Shown here: piece after piece, positions 18,117 through 26,080 of the stretch | Layout: each line of letters opens with the position of its first letter | How positions within the stretch are numbered: position 1 is the first letter of the stretch | Assembly: GCF_003385515.1 (NCBI RefSeq) | Contig: NZ_QNVT01000008.1 | Location: 1 to 64,000 of the forward strand | Length of the DNA: 64,000 nt | Direction: 5' to 3' | Source: Chryseobacterium pennae | GTDB lineage: Bacteria; Bacteroidota; Bacteroidia; Flavobacteriales; Weeksellaceae | The notes under the pieces: model-generated | Seen by the model: only the letters and a program-made list of their open reading frames with translations | The model's database searches: none | What the model was told of the DNA's origin: nothing | Made by a program: the position numbers and the translations under genes

Positions 18117-19652
18117 TTACTGGCCAATCCAGGCTTTCCTTAAAGCTATTTGTTTTGAATCAGGATTGGGCAAAAGACTTATTTTTCCAGTATTTTCATC
18201 ATAAGTAAAACCAACTTTTGCCAGATATTCTTTCAAAGGAACGGGCTGTGTACCTTCAATATAATCACTGAAAAATGTACGTATTTCCGGGAAAGTCAAT
18301 TTTGTAATTTCATCAAATAAATCAAGGTCATTAAAATACTTACCGGATCCATATTTTTTCATCAGCTCCAGCATCAGGTTCTGAGTGCCGGTTTTTCCTC
18401 CGGAAAGTTCTCTTAATCTGATATCCAGGCACATTCCCAGTAATGGTCCTTTTTGGTAAAAGTTCATATACTGATCCTGTCTCTCCATCGCATTTTTACT
18501 GATCTCTGTAAAGGATAGTTTATTGTCAAATTCCTGCATCCCTTGTATTTTTTCTTCCAGGCTTTTTTCGAAATCTTCCAGGCTTATCATTTTTTGTTTT
18601 ATGGGCATATGAATGGTGGCGTACTCCGTCATTCCTTCATAGAGCCACAGATGCTGAGACATTGAAGGGTTCAGAAAATCATAATGCTGAATTTCCTCCG
18701 AGTGAATATTAAGAGGGGTAACAATATGAAAAAACTCGTGGGAAGCCACTCTGTTTAAGGCATTGGAGAGATAATCCATACTTCCGGAATAGTACAGGCA
18801 GACTGTTGATTGTGAGTGCTCCAGTCCGTCTCCCATAAATCCCTTTTCATTTGAATCCTCGTAATAAATCAAAAAAGCATATTTGTTTACCGGTAAAGTT
18901 CCACCCAGATAAGCTTGCTGATTCTTTAAAATATTTTCAATTTCAAGTGCTATTTTTTTTGAATAATGTCGTTCTTTTTTATTGTAGAATGATACGAGAA
19001 CCTCAGTATGTCCGATTTTTAACGAGGTTGTATCTGGAATACAGTATAAAACCGGAGAATCTACCAATTGACGGTAATCTTTTGCCCAGACAACATCTGT
19101 GTTTTGGTCCTTCTGTTTGTAATCTAAGGCAGAAGAAGCATAAAAATCTTTATTTTTTGTAACTTTAATCTGATAAGGAATATCCTGCATTTCTTGAAAA
19201 TACCCCACTAACGAATTATAGTTGATGACAAAAACACTGTCTTTATTAAACATACTTCCGGCAGATTTGGCCTCATGACTGTCTTTTTCTAAAGAATCCC
19301 AGCCATCAGCTACCTGATATGATATTGAGCTGACATGCTTAAGGTCATGTACCATCCAGCTGTTTTGATCCAGACGTTCGATGGTAACTTTTTTTCCGTT
19401 TTTATCAGTGGCAACAAGATTTGAAACATACTGCCCGAAATTCATAGGTTGATAAAAGCCGGGAACTAGCTTGGGAATAATGAATTTTCCTTGTTTAAGA
19501 TTGTTTTTGGGTGGCGTAAAAGAAACTTTAACTTCGTCACCGGACAGATGAAGAAGGTCTATGTTATATTGATAAGTTTTCTTTGAGACTTGGGCAATAA
19601 TTGTATTTGGAAATATAAACAGTACAAAAACTAATTTGATCAGGTTATTCAT
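18117..19652 (-). CDS. M61-family metallopeptidase (glycyl aminopeptidase-like), lacking PDZ domain
   Basis: A 511-residue exported zinc peptidase. Signal peptide about 1-20 (ending IIAQ). The N-terminal beta-domain has the 'KLVPGFYQPMNFGQYV' motif typical of M61. The zinc site is His305-Glu306-x-x-His309 ('SHEFFH'), with Glu339 in 'WLYEGMTEYA' as third ligand. M61 enzymes remove N-terminal Gly or Ala and usually have a C-terminal PDZ domain, giving about 600 residues. This protein stops soon after the catalytic domain ('LRKAWIGQ'), so the PDZ is missing or vestigial. It probably forms a short operon with the serine hydrolase 49 bp downstream. Confidence 0.88.
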   Translation of the reverse strand: MNNLIKLVFVLFIFPNTIIAQVSKKTYQYNIDLLHLSGDEVKVSFTPPKNNLKQGKFIIPKLVPGFYQPMNFGQYVSNLVATDKNGKKVTIERLDQNSWMVHDLKHVSSISYQVADGWDSLEKDSHEAKSAGSMFNKDSVFVINYNSLVGYFQEMQDIPYQIKVTKNKDFYASSALDYKQKDQNTDVVWAKDYRQLVDSPVLYCIPDTTSLKIGHTEVLVSFYNKKERHYSKKIALEIENILKNQQAYLGGTLPVNKYAFLIYYEDSNEKGFMGDGLEHSQSTVCLYYSGSMDYLSNALNRVASHEFFHIVTPLNIHSEEIQHYDFLNPSMSQHLWLYEGMTEYATIHMPIKQKMISLEDFEKSLEEKIQGMQEFDNKLSFTEISKNAMERQDQYMNFYQKGPLLGMCLDIRLRELSGGKTGTQNLMLELMKKYGSGKYFNDLDLFDEITKLTFPEIRTFFSDYIEGTQPVPLKEYLAKVGFTYDENTGKISLLPNPDSKQIALRKAWIGQ

Positions 19653-19707
19653 CTGCTTTTATTTTAGTTAGTACTAAATTACAAAAATTGCCCAAGCTTA
19701 AGTTTTT

Positions 19708-20400
19708 TTATTTTTCCATAAAATATACTTCTTCATAAGGCTGAATCAAAACCCATCCGTGTCCTGAGAATTTCATCTGGAATTCTTCACCACTTCCTCT
19801 TCCGATAAGGCTTTTAAATGAAACGTTGGTCTTCAGTTCCGGGCTCAGGTTTCCGGACCAGGCAACGGTAGCATTCGGATCTGTGAAAACCGGAGTGTCA
19901 GGAGTTACAAGCAGGGTTAAAGGATCACCATGAGTGGTAATTGCAATATGGCCCGTTCCTGAAAGTTTTACCTGGAAAAGACCTCCGGACATCATTCCAG
20001 CAATACTTTTCAGCATGGTAATATCACTTTTCACACTTTGTTCATGAGCCAGAACATCATTACCGTTCACACAAACCGATTCATTATTCAGGTAAAGAAT
20101 ACGAACTTTCTTACCAGAATCTGCAACATATAATTTTCCGGTCCCTTCAGCTTTCATCAGTTTGCTTCCTTCTCCACTGATGGCTTTTTTCAGAAGATTT
20201 CCGATACCGCCGGCCAGCATTCCCTGTCTTTCAAAATTAATATTTCCCACGTAGCTCACCATGCTTCCTTTTTTAGTCCATACTGCCTGATTGTTAAGAT
20301 TAATTTCTAAAAGGTGCTTGGTTTCCAGTTCAAAATAGTCCCTTTTCTGTGGATTCTCTTTTGTTTCATTAATAAATGCTTCAATTGAATATTTGCTCAT
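19708..20400 (-). CDS. AIM24/TIGR00266 family protein
   Basis: A 230-residue soluble protein of the AIM24 family. This is a triplicated beta-sandwich protein with conserved glycine-rich turns ('GKLYVADSGKKVRILYLNNESVCV', 'LSGTGHIAITTHGDPLTLLV', 'FSGHGWVLIQPYEE'). Bacterial members are cytoplasmic and of unknown biochemical function; the yeast namesake is mitochondrial. It has no signal peptide. It starts 29 bp after the stop of the acidic hypothetical gene on the same strand, so the two are probably cotranscribed. Confidence 0.85.
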   Translation of the reverse strand: MSKYSIEAFINETKENPQKRDYFELETKHLLEINLNNQAVWTKKGSMVSYVGNINFERQGMLAGGIGNLLKKAISGEGSKLMKAEGTGKLYVADSGKKVRILYLNNESVCVNGNDVLAHEQSVKSDITMLKSIAGMMSGGLFQVKLSGTGHIAITTHGDPLTLLVTPDTPVFTDPNATVAWSGNLSPELKTNVSFKSLIGRGSGEEFQMKFSGHGWVLIQPYEEVYFMEK

Positions 20401-20429
20401 ATTGGATAGTTTTTAGATTTGTTCTAATG

Positions 20430-21134
20430 TTATTTGTTGATTTTATTTAATTTATATTCTCGCTTATTGCTTTTAGGATTAAGATCTACAAACTCATAGT
20501 CTTCAAAATAAGCAAGTTTGGATTGAAATACTTCGGTTGCTTTTTCTACAGACCAGGTTTTAGGATAATGAAAGCCATCAAATTCTGCATTTTTAATAGA
20601 TGCTGTAAACTCATGGGAAAACTCATCGTCACCGGAATAAGTTAAAGCAATTTTACCGGTCCATTCAATATCATATAAATGGTTCTCCTTTTTTGAAAAC
20701 TTTATTCTATGATTGGCACAGCTGTCGTGGCCAAGCAGATAAATACCAAAAGCAAGATCATCTTCATCAAAATCATTTTCAGAGGGAAGATCATTGGTAT
20801 ACAGATCATTTTGAATCACCTTGTCCAGATCTATTTTTTCACCCGGATTATCAATTCTGATTCCGCCTCCTTCACCCCAATAGATTGATGACAGTGTACA
20901 GGCTTGGTAATTGTCCCATACTATTTTGGAATCCCAACTGGAGATATCTTCATTTTCACTCTCATTGAAGTTGTCATTATTCTCTTCTTCTGCATAATAA
21001 TTTTCAGATTTTAAGTGAAAATCAAACCAGACAGATTCATCTTCGTCAATTCTCCCTCTCCAGATAAATGCTGTAAGGTGATGCCCATTAGGATAAGGAC
21101 TGTTGAGAAAGTGAATTTTGTTGACGGATTCCAT
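20430..21134 (-). CDS. Hypothetical acidic protein upstream of AIM24
   Basis: A 234-residue soluble protein that I do not assign with confidence. It is strongly acidic in residues 45-65 (runs of Glu, Asp and Asn) and around 120-130. Ordered segments include 'HLTAFIWRGRIDEDESVWFDFHLKSE', 'CTLSSIYWGEGGGIRI', 'GIYLLGHDSCANHRIKF' and 'YDIEWTGKIALTY'. These look like alternating beta-strands, possibly a DUF-type beta-sandwich. It lacks a signal peptide. Cotranscription with AIM24 (29-bp gap) hints at a shared but unknown process. The start ATG at 21134 leaves a 176-bp divergent region with queA. Confidence 0.65.
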   Translation of the reverse strand: MESVNKIHFLNSPYPNGHHLTAFIWRGRIDEDESVWFDFHLKSENYYAEEENNDNFNESENEDISSWDSKIVWDNYQACTLSSIYWGEGGGIRIDNPGEKIDLDKVIQNDLYTNDLPSENDFDEDDLAFGIYLLGHDSCANHRIKFSKKENHLYDIEWTGKIALTYSGDDEFSHEFTASIKNAEFDGFHYPKTWSVEKATEVFQSKLAYFEDYEFVDLNPKSNKREYKLNKINK

Positions 21135-21223
21135 TAATCTATTTTATTTTTGACTAAAATAAACTTTTTTTACTAGAAAAACTCCCATCTAATCACGGTT
21201 TTACATTTGATTGAAAATAATAC

Positions 21224-21255
21224 TTGACAAAGGGGTATTCAATGTCGTATATTTG
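21224..21255 (+). promoter_or_regulatory. Promoter of queA
   Basis: A TTG element (21224-21226, within TTGACA) and TATATTTG (21248-21255) are separated by 21 bp, matching the Bacteroidota sigma-A consensus, 55 bp upstream of the queA start. Confidence 0.75.
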
Positions 21256-21310
21256 CACTCCGAAAATTACACCTTGTAATTTCAATAATTTTTAAACCGT
21301 AATTTAAAAA

Positions 21311-22360
21311 ATGAAAACATCAGATTTTAATTTTGATCTTCCTGCGGAATTATTGGCAGAACACCCATCAGAGCACAGAGACGAAGCTAGATTAATGGTT
21401 CTTGATAGAAAAACACAAACTATCGAGCACAAATTATTCAAAGATGTAGTGGATTATTTTGATGAGAAAGATTTATTTATCTTCAACAATACTAAGGTTT
21501 TCCCTGCTCGTCTTTATGGAAATAAAGAAAAAACAGGTGCTAAAATTGAAGTTTTCCTTTTAAGAGAGCTTGATAAGGAAACAAGAGTTTGGGATGTTTT
21601 GGTAGATCCGGCAAGAAAAATCAGAATTGGTAACAAATTATTCTTCACAGAAGATGAGTCTTTGGTAGCTGAGGTTATTGATAACACTACATCAAGAGGA
21701 AGAACATTAAGATTCTTATTCGATGGTTCTTACGATGAATTCAGAACGAAATTGAAGGAATTAGGAGAAACTCCACTTCCAAAATATATCAAAAGAGCAG
21801 TAGAACCGGAAGATGCAGAAAGATATCAGACGATTTATGCTAAAATAGAAGGAGCAGTAGCTGCCCCTACAGCAGGTCTTCACTTCTCTAAGCATTTAAT
21901 GAAAAGATTAGAGATTAAAGGAATCGATTTTGCTGAAGTTACACTTCACGTAGGATTGGGAACTTTTAACCCAATTGAGGTAGAAGATCTTTCTAAGCAC
22001 AAAATGGAATCTGAAGAGATCATCATTGACGAAAAAAATGCTGATATCATCAACAAGGCAGTAGAATCTCACAGAAGAGTTTGTGCAGTAGGAACTACTA
22101 CCATGAGAGCATTGGAAACTTCTGTTTCTTCAAACAAAAAAATCTCCGCTTTCAACGGCTGGACGAATAAATTCATTTATCCACCTCACGATTTCGGAGT
22201 GGCTAATTCAATGATCACGAACTTCCACACACCGAAGTCTACATTGATTATGATGATTGCTGCATTTGCTGGAAGAGATTTCATCATGCAGGCTTATGAA
22301 GAAGCTGTAAAAGAAAAGTACAAGTTCTATTCTTACGGTGACGCAATGTTAATTCTATAA
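21311..22360 (+). CDS. queA: tRNA preQ1-34 S-adenosylmethionine ribosyltransferase-isomerase
   Basis: A 349-residue enzyme with the QueA landmarks: '[12 protein letters not shown]' at the N-terminus, '[16 protein letters not shown]', '[13 protein letters not shown]', '[26 protein letters not shown]', and '[17 protein letters not shown]' near the end. It transfers the ribose of SAM to 7-aminomethyl-7-deazaguanine in the tRNA wobble position, making epoxyqueuosine. The length is normal. It has a textbook promoter and is followed after 7 bp by the inverted repeat bounding the four-helix-bundle gene, so that element was probably inserted just behind queA. Confidence 0.97.
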   Translation: MKTSDFNFDLPAELLAEHPSEHRDEARLMVLDRKTQTIEHKLFKDVVDYFDEKDLFIFNNTKVFPARLYGNKEKTGAKIEVFLLRELDKETRVWDVLVDPARKIRIGNKLFFTEDESLVAEVIDNTTSRGRTLRFLFDGSYDEFRTKLKELGETPLPKYIKRAVEPEDAERYQTIYAKIEGAVAAPTAGLHFSKHLMKRLEIKGIDFAEVTLHVGLGTFNPIEVEDLSKHKMESEEIIIDEKNADIINKAVESHRRVCAVGTTTMRALETSVSSNKKISAFNGWTNKFIYPPHDFGVANSMITNFHTPKSTLIMMIAAFAGRDFIMQAYEEAVKEKYKFYSYGDAMLIL

Positions 22361-22367
22361 AAAGTAA

Positions 22368-22388
22368 AAAGAGCCAAGTTAAAAGTAA
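22368..22388 (+). repeat. Left 21-bp inverted repeat arm of the four-helix-bundle cassette
   Basis: Begins 7 bp after the queA stop codon and is perfectly complementary to 22753-22773. Confidence 0.9.
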
Positions 22389-22398
22389 TACAAGTGGG

Positions 22399-22746
22399 AT
22401 GAGACAAAATGATTTGCTTACAAGAACTTTTACATTTGGAGTTAATTGTCTTAAATTTTTAAGAAAACTTCCAAATGATGCTGAAAGTAAATTAATAAGG
22501 TTTCAACTTGGAAAATCAGCTACTTCAATAGGTGCTAATTATGAAGAATCACAAGCCGGATCTTCTAAAGCAGATTTTAAAAATAAAGTAAAAATTGCTT
22601 TAAGAGAGGCCAGAGAAAGTAATTTTTGGCTTCGAGTTTTAGAAAAATTAGATGGCTATGATTCTGAAGAATTTAAATACTTATTGAATGAGAGTAACGA
22701 ATTGAAAAACATTTTGGCTACAATAGTTAACAATACTAAACTTTAG
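22399..22746 (+). CDS. Four-helix-bundle protein (S23/IVP-like)
   Basis: A 115-residue all-helical protein of the TIGR02436 four-helix-bundle family. Key positions are 'LLTRTFTFGVNCLKFLRKLP', 'QLGKSATSIGANYEESQAGSSKADF' (the conserved S-x-x-S-I-x-x-N-x-x-E signature) and 'KIALREARESNFWLRVLE'. Family members are encoded by intervening sequences inserted in bacterial 23S rRNA genes or as solitary chromosomal genes. A related protein, Avd, is the accessory factor of diversity-generating reverse transcriptases. They bind nucleic acid through a basic surface. Here the gene is nested in perfect inverted repeats between two RNA-modification genes and read in the same direction. No reverse transcriptase is nearby. 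Confidence 0.9.
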   Translation: MRQNDLLTRTFTFGVNCLKFLRKLPNDAESKLIRFQLGKSATSIGANYEESQAGSSKADFKNKVKIALREARESNFWLRVLEKLDGYDSEEFKYLLNESNELKNILATIVNNTKL

Positions 22747-22752
22747 AACTTT

Positions 22753-22773
22753 TTACTTTTAACTTGGCTCTTT
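22753..22773 (-). repeat. Right 21-bp inverted repeat arm of the four-helix-bundle cassette
   Basis: Exact reverse complement of 22368-22388. It ends 6 bp before the rlmN ATG, so the arm forms most of the rlmN leader. Confidence 0.9.
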
Positions 22774-22779
22774 AATATT

Positions 22780-23814
22780 ATGAAAGATATCCGTATATTA
22801 TCACTAGACCAGCTTAAAGAATACTTTGTATCTTTAGGGGAGAAGCCGTTTCGTGCGAAACAGGTCTATGACTGGCTATGGAGTAAAAACCTCCATTCGA
22901 TTGATGAAATGACGAATCTTTCGAAATCTCTTCGTGAAAAAATTTCAGAAGAATATACCATTAATCCTGTTTCCGTAGATCTTCTTCAGAAAAGTACCGA
23001 CGGGACTATCAAAAACGGAGTGAAACTTCATGATGGATTATTGGTAGAATCTGTTCTTATTCCAACAGAAACAAGAACAACAGCCTGTGTCTCTTCACAG
23101 GTAGGCTGCTCATTAAACTGCGAATTCTGTGCTACTGCAAAACTGAAAAGGATGAGAAACCTTGAAGTGGCGGAAATTGTAGACCAGGTTGCCCTTATTG
23201 ACAGCCAAAGCAGAATGTATTTTGACAGACCGCTTTCCAATATCGTATTCATGGGAATGGGAGAACCAATGATGAACTACAAAAACGTAGTGGAAGCCAT
23301 CAGAAAGATTACCCAGCCGGAAGGATTAGGAATGTCTCCAAGAAGAATCACTGTTTCTACGTCAGGAATTCCAAAGATGATCAAAATGCTTGCTGATGAT
23401 GAATTGCGTGTGAAATTAGCACTTTCTCTTCACTCAGCGATTGAAGCAAAGCGTAATGAAATTATGCCTTTCTCTGATAAATTCCCGTTAACGGATATTA
23501 TGGAGGCACTTCAGTACTGGTATCAGAAAACGGGTTCAGTAATCACTTTCGAATACTGTGTATGGAAAGGAATTAATGACGGTGACGAGGATATCAAAGC
23601 TTTAATCAAATACTGTAAGCAGGTTCCTTCAAAAGTAAACCTTATTCAATACAACCCAATCGGGGACGGAAAATATGACCAATGTAACAAGCAGGCTGAA
23701 GAAAATTATATCCGTCAGCTTGAAAATGCTGGCATAACTGTAATGGTAAGAAGAAGCCGTGGAGGGGATATTGATGCTGCCTGTGGGCAATTAGCCAATA
23801 AAAATGCTGATTAA
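22780..23814 (+). CDS. rlmN: Dual-specificity 23S rRNA/tRNA adenine-C2 methyltransferase
   Basis: A 344-residue radical-SAM enzyme. The 4Fe-4S motif is Cys110-x3-Cys114-x2-Cys117 ('CSLNCEFC'), followed by 'ATAKLKRMRNL'. 'FMGMGEPMMNY' is the GEP SAM-binding motif, and 'VTVSTSGI'-type and 'LALSLHSA' strands follow. The C-terminal 'RRSRGGDIDAACGQL' holds the second catalytic Cys. RlmN methylates A2503 of 23S rRNA and A37 of some tRNAs. The start ATG lies only 6 bp from an inverted-repeat arm. No separate promoter is visible in the 33 bp after the four-helix-bundle gene, so transcription probably reads through from queA. Confidence 0.97.
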   Translation: MKDIRILSLDQLKEYFVSLGEKPFRAKQVYDWLWSKNLHSIDEMTNLSKSLREKISEEYTINPVSVDLLQKSTDGTIKNGVKLHDGLLVESVLIPTETRTTACVSSQVGCSLNCEFCATAKLKRMRNLEVAEIVDQVALIDSQSRMYFDRPLSNIVFMGMGEPMMNYKNVVEAIRKITQPEGLGMSPRRITVSTSGIPKMIKMLADDELRVKLALSLHSAIEAKRNEIMPFSDKFPLTDIMEALQYWYQKTGSVITFEYCVWKGINDGDEDIKALIKYCKQVPSKVNLIQYNPIGDGKYDQCNKQAEENYIRQLENAGITVMVRRSRGGDIDAACGQLANKNAD

Positions 23815-23864
23815 AATTTTCCTGAAAAAATCTTAAAATTTTCTTAAATCATCGTCTAAAATCC

Positions 23865-23872
23865 TACCTTTG
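23865..23872 (+). promoter_or_regulatory. -7 box for the sterol desaturase-family gene
   Basis: TACCTTTG matches TAnnTTTG 17 bp upstream of the ATG at 23890. Confidence 0.65.
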
Positions 23873-23889
23873 CATAAAATTATTTTGTG

Positions 23890-24837
23890 ATGATGGAGTA
23901 TTTTATGAGCGAGAATGGGCTAGAAAATGTATATGCGTGGTCAATTCCTTTGCACGCCACTGTTATTTTAGCTGAGATGATTTACAGCCACGTTTCAGAG
24001 GCGAAGTTATACAGTGGAAAAGACCTTGCTACAAATGTTTATCTTGCTTTGATGAACTTTGGTCTTGACCTGATTATGAAGGCGTTTGCGATGGGGGTAA
24101 TGTTTTTCTTTTACAACCACAAACTTCTTTCATGGGATCTTAGCATCTGGTATTTACTGGCCTGCTTTATAATCACAGATTTTGCTTACTATGTCCTGCA
24201 TTATGTGGATCACCGTTCAAGAGCATTCTGGGCAGTTCACATTACACACCATAGTTCAGAATTTTTCAACCTTACAACCGGTTTCAGAAGCCCGGTTTTA
24301 CAACCGCTTTACAGATATTTATATTTTTCACCACTCGCATTCTTAGGGTTCAATCCGTGGCATATTATGGTAGCTTATGCTATTGGTCAGGTATATGGAA
24401 CATGGGTGCACACACAGACGGTAAAAAGTATGGGATTCTTAGAATATATTCTGGTAACCCCTTCTCACCACCGTGTACACCATGCCTGTAATATCAAGTA
24501 TCTGGATAAAAACATGGGAATGTGTCTCATTATCTGGGATAAAATATTTGGAACCTTCCAGAAAGAGGACCCGAATATTCCTGTAAAATATGGAATCTAT
24601 CCAAAAATGCCTGATAACAGGCCTGATACAGTACTCTTCTATGAATGGAGAAAAATTTGGAAAGACCTTAAGCAGCCAGGATTAAAATTTACCGACAGGA
24701 TCAATTATATTTTCAACTCACCGGGATGGAGACATGACGGAACTGGAAAAACAGTAAGACAATATCAGAAAGAATACTTTGCCAAGCAGACACAAAAAGA
24801 GCAGGTAAAGAATCAGGAGCAGCAGAAATCTGCTTAA
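23890..24837 (+). CDS. Sterol desaturase/fatty acid hydroxylase superfamily protein
   Basis: A 315-residue membrane di-iron enzyme with four or five hydrophobic segments. The eight-histidine signature is spread over 'HYVDHRSR', 'WAVHITHHSSEFFN' and 'PSHHRVHHACN', as in fatty-acid hydroxylases and alkylglycerol monooxygenase (TMEM195-like) proteins. Such enzymes use O2 to hydroxylate or desaturate lipid substrates at the membrane. The C-terminal tail is Gln/Lys-rich. Three consecutive possible start codons (GTG ATG ATG) occur; the first ATG is chosen. It stands alone, with its own promoter box and a weak terminator. Confidence 0.88.
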   Translation: MMEYFMSENGLENVYAWSIPLHATVILAEMIYSHVSEAKLYSGKDLATNVYLALMNFGLDLIMKAFAMGVMFFFYNHKLLSWDLSIWYLLACFIITDFAYYVLHYVDHRSRAFWAVHITHHSSEFFNLTTGFRSPVLQPLYRYLYFSPLAFLGFNPWHIMVAYAIGQVYGTWVHTQTVKSMGFLEYILVTPSHHRVHHACNIKYLDKNMGMCLIIWDKIFGTFQKEDPNIPVKYGIYPKMPDNRPDTVLFYEWRKIWKDLKQPGLKFTDRINYIFNSPGWRHDGTGKTVRQYQKEYFAKQTQKEQVKNQEQQKSA

Positions 24838-24856
24838 TTATCAATAGAAATCTATA

Positions 24857-24890
24857 GAAAGACGGGCTTTTGGGCTCGTTTTTCTTTTTT
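24857..24890 (+). terminator. Weak terminator after the sterol desaturase-family gene
   Basis: CGGGC, a short T-rich loop and GCTCG (one G-T pair) followed by two T-rich runs. The remaining 240 bp before the next gene show no gene. Confidence 0.6.
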
Positions 24891-25115
24891 CGTTAAGTAG
24901 CAGAGTAGAGGTTCAGATAAATAATCACTTAATTAATAACAAATAACCTCTATCATTCCCATTCTCTGGAGAGACGGTGGAAATTCAAAGAAATGGTGTA
25001 TAAAGCTAATTTGTAAAACCGCTTTGACTTCTATTTTCACGTCTCATCTCTTTTTTATTTATTCTTTCATACTCAAACTCTCCATTCAGCAGTCCGTCAT
25101 TTAAACTAAAAATCC

Positions 25116-25123
25116 TATTTTTG
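25116..25123 (+). promoter_or_regulatory. -7 box for the secreted propeller-like gene
   Basis: TATTTTTG ends 5 bp before the ATG at 25129, giving an almost leaderless transcript if used. Confidence 0.5.
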
Positions 25124-25128
25124 TCCTT

Positions 25129-26007
25129 ATGAAAAGAACACTTCTGCTATTGGCTTTTCTTGCCTTTCAAACAGCATTTTCTCAACAGACAGATTTCCTG
25201 AAAATTAAAAAGTATAGAATCAATTATTTGGATAATAAGATCCAGGAGACTTCCGGACTGAATTTTTTTAATGGAAAGCTGTACACTTTTAATGACAGCG
25301 GAAATGCTCCGGAATTGTTTGAAATCAATAAAACCTCAGGAGAAGTGGTGAAAACCTTAAAGGTAAATGCCAGAAATACAGATTGGGAAGCGCTTACAAA
25401 TGATGGTGATCATTTTTATATTGGTGATTTCGGGAATAATGACGGGAGCAGAAGGCATCTTACCATTTATAAAGTTCCTTTTCAGGGAGATAGTCTGCAA
25501 AATAATCAGGTAAAGGAAATTAAATTCCATTATCCTGAGCAGACTGATTATATATCGAGCTATTTTAAGACAGATTTTGATGCAGAAGCGATGGTGTATG
25601 CTCATGGAAAGCTTCATGTCTTTACCAAAGAATGGGTGTCAAAATCAACAGTCCATTATGTCATTGATCCTGAAAAAAATGAAAAACAGGATGCTGTAAA
25701 GACAGAAAGCTATAAAACCAATTTTATGGTAACCGATGCTGCCTATTTTGATAAAAAGCTTTATTTGGTAGGGTACAGTAAGAAAACAGAAGTGTTTTTG
25801 GATGTTTTTACAGAAACTGAACCGGGAATATTTTTTAAGGAAAGTCCGAAACACTATTATTTAGGAAGTGCTTTATCTGTGGGGCAGATTGAAGGGATCG
25901 CAGTAGACGAAACAGGGATTTCTATTTCAGGAGAAAAATTTAAATCTCCATTGGGAAAGACCAAGCCTTCTCTTTATTTTATCCCAAAAGACCAACTCAG
26001 AGATTAA
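25129..26007 (+). CDS. Secreted protein of unknown function, possibly beta-propeller
   Basis: A 292-residue exported protein. Signal peptide about 1-18 (ending AFSQ). It carries repeated short strands with motifs such as 'ETSGLNFFNGKLYTFNDSGN', 'DWEALTNDGDHFYIGDFGNND' and 'DAEAMVYAHGKLHVFTKEW'. These resemble blades of a calcium-binding or SdiA-regulated-like beta-propeller, in which 'DWEAL' and 'GDFGNN' are conserved. No lipobox or type IX sorting domain is seen, so it is probably periplasmic. I cannot name a substrate. It is followed by the polyprenyl synthase gene, which has its own promoter box. Confidence 0.75.
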   Translation: MKRTLLLLAFLAFQTAFSQQTDFLKIKKYRINYLDNKIQETSGLNFFNGKLYTFNDSGNAPELFEINKTSGEVVKTLKVNARNTDWEALTNDGDHFYIGDFGNNDGSRRHLTIYKVPFQGDSLQNNQVKEIKFHYPEQTDYISSYFKTDFDAEAMVYAHGKLHVFTKEWVSKSTVHYVIDPEKNEKQDAVKTESYKTNFMVTDAAYFDKKLYLVGYSKKTEVFLDVFTETEPGIFFKESPKHYYLGSALSVGQIEGIAVDETGISISGEKFKSPLGKTKPSLYFIPKDQLRD

Positions 26008-26035
26008 TTTTCGCTTAAAATTGAGCGAAAAAAAT

Positions 26036-26043
26036 TATCTTTG
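26036..26043 (+). promoter_or_regulatory. -7 box for the polyprenyl synthase gene
   Basis: TATCTTTG lies 37 bp before the TTG start at 26081 and follows a short TTCGCT/AGCGAA hairpin. Confidence 0.6.
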
Positions 26044-26080
26044 TGAGAATTAATGATTATTCACCCAGCATTCGCAGATT

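Larger units (their letters stand above)
22368..22773 (+). mobile_element. Four-helix-bundle gene bounded by 21-bp perfect inverted repeats
   Basis: The arm at 22368-22388 (AAAGAGCCAAGTTAAAAGTA plus one base) is repeated as its exact reverse complement at 22753-22773. The 406-bp unit holds a single gene for an S23/IVP-type four-helix-bundle protein. It starts 7 bp after the queA stop and ends 6 bp before the rlmN start. Related proteins are encoded in intervening sequences of 23S rRNA genes in other bacteria. A small non-autonomous mobile cassette is therefore the inference. Confidence 0.6.

Noticed and set aside
22399..22746. Accessory protein (Avd) of a diversity-generating retroelement
   Set aside because: The four-helix-bundle fold is shared, but there is no reverse transcriptase, template repeat or variable repeat in the surroundings.
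24890..25110. Possible repeat or gene remnant between the sterol desaturase-family and propeller-like genes
   Set aside because: I found no open frame, no inverted repeat of note and no match to other parts of the window.
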